Shown here: positions 62,133 through 64,000 of the stretch, piece by piece | Layout: each line of letters starts with the position of its first letter | Numbering within the stretch: position 1 is the stretch's first letter | Translations under genes and position numbers: made by a program | The notes under the pieces: model-generated | What the model was told of the DNA's origin: nothing | Database searches by the model: none | The model's input: only the letters and a program-made list of their open reading frames with translations | DNA from: Acidovorax kalamii | GTDB lineage: Bacteria; Pseudomonadota; Gammaproteobacteria; Burkholderiales; Burkholderiaceae_C | Assembly (NCBI RefSeq): GCF_002245625.1 | Contig: NZ_NOIG01000012.1 | Span: 1-64,000, forward strand | Direction: 5' to 3' | Length of the DNA: 64,000 nt

Positions 62133-63794
62133 ATGTCGCTGAGCTTCGCCTTCCACCCCCGCCTTATCGATGCGCTGCGCCGCTACGACAAAAGCCGCTG
62201 GCTGGCCGATGTGGGGGCGGGGGTCACGGTGGGCATCGTGGCGCTGCCGCTGGCCATGGCGTTTGCGATTGCCAGCGGGCTCAAGCCCGAGGCCGGGCTG
62301 TGGACGGCGATCATCGCGGGCTTTCTGATCTCGGCGCTGGGCGGTACCAATGTGCAGATTGGCGGGCCGGCGGGCGCGTTCATCGTGATCGTGTACGGCA
62401 TCGTCGAGCGCTACGGCGTGGCCAACCTGCTGATCTCCACCGCCTGCGCGGGCGTGCTGCTGGTGCTGCTGGGCCTGTTCCGGCTGGGCACGCTGGTGCG
62501 CTTTGTGCCGGTGAGCATCGTGATCGGGTTCACCAACGGCATTGCGGTGCTGATTGCTCTGTCGCAGGTGAAGGACTGGCTGGGCCTGTCGATCGAGCGC
62601 ATGCCGGGCAATTTTTTCTCGCAGGTGGGCACGCTGGCACAGCACCTGGGCAGCTTCAACCCCTACGCCTTTGGGCTGGGCGCGGCCTGCGTGGCCGGTT
62701 TGTTCGTGTGGCCCAAGCTCACGATGAAGGAATCGCCCGTGATGCGGGTGCTGGAGCAGCACACGGTGCGCAGCTTTGCGCGCGTGCCCGCGCCCGTGGT
62801 CGCCCTGGTCACGCTGAGCCTGCTGGCCTGGGCGCTCCAGCTGCCGGTGGAGACCATCGGCTCGCGCTTTGGCGGCATTCCGCAGGCGCTGCCGGTGTTT
62901 GCGCTGCCCGATTTTTCGTGGGAGACGGTGCGCCTGCTGGTCACGCCCACGCTGACCATTGCGCTCTTGGGCGCCATCGAGTCGCTGCTGTGCGCGCGTG
63001 TGGCCGACCAACTGGCCACCGACCCGCACCACAAGAAGCACGACCCCAACCAGGAGCTGGTGGCCCAGGGCCTGGCCAATATCGTGGTGCCGTTTTTTGG
63101 CGGCATGCCCGCCACGGGCACCATCGCGCGCACGGTGACCAACATCCGCTCGGGCGCCACCTCGCCGATTGCGGGCATGGTGCATGCGCTCACGCTGGCC
63201 GTGATCGTGCTGGTGGCCGCGCCGCTGGCGCTGCACATTCCGCTGGCAGTGCTGGCGGGCATCCTGCTGTTTGTGGCCTGGAACATGGGCGAATGGCACG
63301 AATTTGTGCGCCTCAAGCACTTCAGCAACCACTACCGGCTGCTGATGCTGGGCACGTTTTTCCTCACCGTGGTGTTCGACCTCACGGTGGCGGTCGAGGT
63401 GGGCCTGTTCATGGCCTGCGCGCTGTTTGTGCGGCGCATGAGCGCGCTGTTCCGCGTGGAGCGGCAGCCCGCCCCGGACACCGCCGCACCCCCCCGGCAC
63501 CCGGCCGCCACCTGGCGCCTGCACGGCGCGCTGTTCTTTGGCGCCGCCGCCAAGCTGGACACCATCATCCAGGCCGTGGAGGCGGGCCCGCCCGGCCTGG
63601 ACGTGGTGCTGGACGCGAGCGAACTGGTGGCGCTGGACACCACCGGGCTCGATGCGCTGGCCCAGCTGCTCAAGGCCGTGGCGGCGCGCGGCGGGCGCCT
63701 GCGCATCGAGCACCTGCACGAGCAGCCACGTTCACTCATTGAGCGATCGGGCTTTGGCGCGCGGCTGGCGGCACAGGACGATCTGGCCGTTTAA
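62133..63794 (+). CDS. SulP-family anion transporter with STAS domain
   Basis: 553 aa. About twelve membrane segments. The N-terminal transport motif is ADVGAGVTVGIVALPLAMAF, followed by GGTNVQIGGPAGAFIVIVYG, VPVSIVIGFTNGIAVLIALS and GAIESLLCARVADQL; GGMPATGTIARTVTNIRSGA is the conserved loop. A STAS domain (about 455-545, LDASELVALDTTGLDALAQL) closes the protein. Substrates of the family are sulfate, bicarbonate or dicarboxylates; none can be chosen here. Confidence 0.93.
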   Translation: MSLSFAFHPRLIDALRRYDKSRWLADVGAGVTVGIVALPLAMAFAIASGLKPEAGLWTAIIAGFLISALGGTNVQIGGPAGAFIVIVYGIVERYGVANLLISTACAGVLLVLLGLFRLGTLVRFVPVSIVIGFTNGIAVLIALSQVKDWLGLSIERMPGNFFSQVGTLAQHLGSFNPYAFGLGAACVAGLFVWPKLTMKESPVMRVLEQHTVRSFARVPAPVVALVTLSLLAWALQLPVETIGSRFGGIPQALPVFALPDFSWETVRLLVTPTLTIALLGAIESLLCARVADQLATDPHHKKHDPNQELVAQGLANIVVPFFGGMPATGTIARTVTNIRSGATSPIAGMVHALTLAVIVLVAAPLALHIPLAVLAGILLFVAWNMGEWHEFVRLKHFSNHYRLLMLGTFFLTVVFDLTVAVEVGLFMACALFVRRMSALFRVERQPAPDTAAPPRHPAATWRLHGALFFGAAAKLDTIIQAVEAGPPGLDVVLDASELVALDTTGLDALAQLLKAVAARGGRLRIEHLHEQPRSLIERSGFGARLAAQDDLAV

Positions 63795-63831
63795 GCCGCG
63801 CTGATGGGGAAGGTCGCAGGCTGAAAGGCCC

Positions 63832-64000
63832 TACTTGCCGCCCTTGAACTCCGGCGCATCCATGTCCGCCCCGGTCTGCGTGCGCAGCACCACATGGTCG
63901 GGCCCGTGGACCACCGTGAACACCTTGGCCTGGTTGGGCGCTTCCAGGTAGCGCCAGTCCACCCAGGTCTCCTTCTTCAGCTCGTAGGGCGTGGACTTGG
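63832..64000 (-). CDS. C-terminal part of an unrecognised protein
   Basis: Read on minus, the frame enters from the window edge and stops at 63834-63832. The last 55 residues include STPYELKKETWVDWRYLEAP, VFTVVHGPDHVVLRTQTGAD and end APEFKGGK. Composition is coding-like. Without the N-terminus I cannot name it. Confidence 0.6.

Overview
The window is GC-rich, densely coded, and has no rRNA. Its gene content suggests a Comamonadaceae (Burkholderiales) chromosome close to Acidovorax: selD-mnmH, a serS/ispH/radC neighbourhood, DUF3305/DUF3306 with a multi-cluster ferredoxin beside formate dehydrogenase, an fds-type formate dehydrogenase with a fused NuoE-NuoF subunit, and metG with apbC. The family dispersed repeat containing AGCTATCAATT is also present. 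The species assignment is inference.

Layout. 1-9.8 kb: a signalling module with a FecR/TPR protein (cut by the window edge), a CHASE2 adenylate cyclase, two lipoproteins (one FGE-like), an OmpR-type regulator, a LysM-FecR protein and a CHASE2 histidine kinase. 9.8-16 kb: mnmH-selD (tRNA selenation), a membrane diguanylate cyclase, tRNA-Ser(CGA), and an FMN-dependent alpha-hydroxyacid oxidase divergent from a LysR regulator. 16-22.7 kb: serS whose 3' end is overwritten by a hairpin-rich insertion, then a dehydratase, CBS protein, ispH-fkpB, radC and an Smr protein. 22.7-31.5 kb: a minus-strand series with cpdB-like nucleotidase, small enzymes, truncated haemoglobin, FtsX-type permease and a membrane C13 protease. 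31.5-50.4 kb: a formate oxidation supercluster with fdhD, a membrane-bound periplasmic FDH, its chaperone and ferredoxin genes, a soluble NAD-linked FDH and a LysR regulator, interrupted by an EAL phosphodiesterase. 50.4-57 kb: apbC, Mrr-like nuclease, patatin, a beta-propeller protein and metG. 57-64 kb: a two-component system with an operator set I can read in three promoters, a MipA/OmpV porin-like protein, a YitT protein and a SulP transporter.

How genes work together. The two FDHs take electrons from formate to quinone (membrane enzyme, cytochrome b) and to NAD+ (soluble enzyme); FdhD, TorD-like, DUF3305/3306 and the ferredoxin protein look like shared maturation or electron-transfer factors. 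Both FDHs have Cys, not selenocysteine, at the Mo/W ligand, so selD probably serves only mnmH here.

The most unusual feature is in serS. A 152-bp insertion (16111..16262) replaces the last 28 codons with a sequence that still encodes a proper SerRS C-terminus but is written almost wholly as perfect hairpins; the displaced original 3' end and its terminator remain downstream. Next in interest are dispersed repeats inserted in frame in both soluble FDH genes, an 11-bp-phased GCTAAC repeat operator shared by three promoters, and a 12-copy heptanucleotide repeat.
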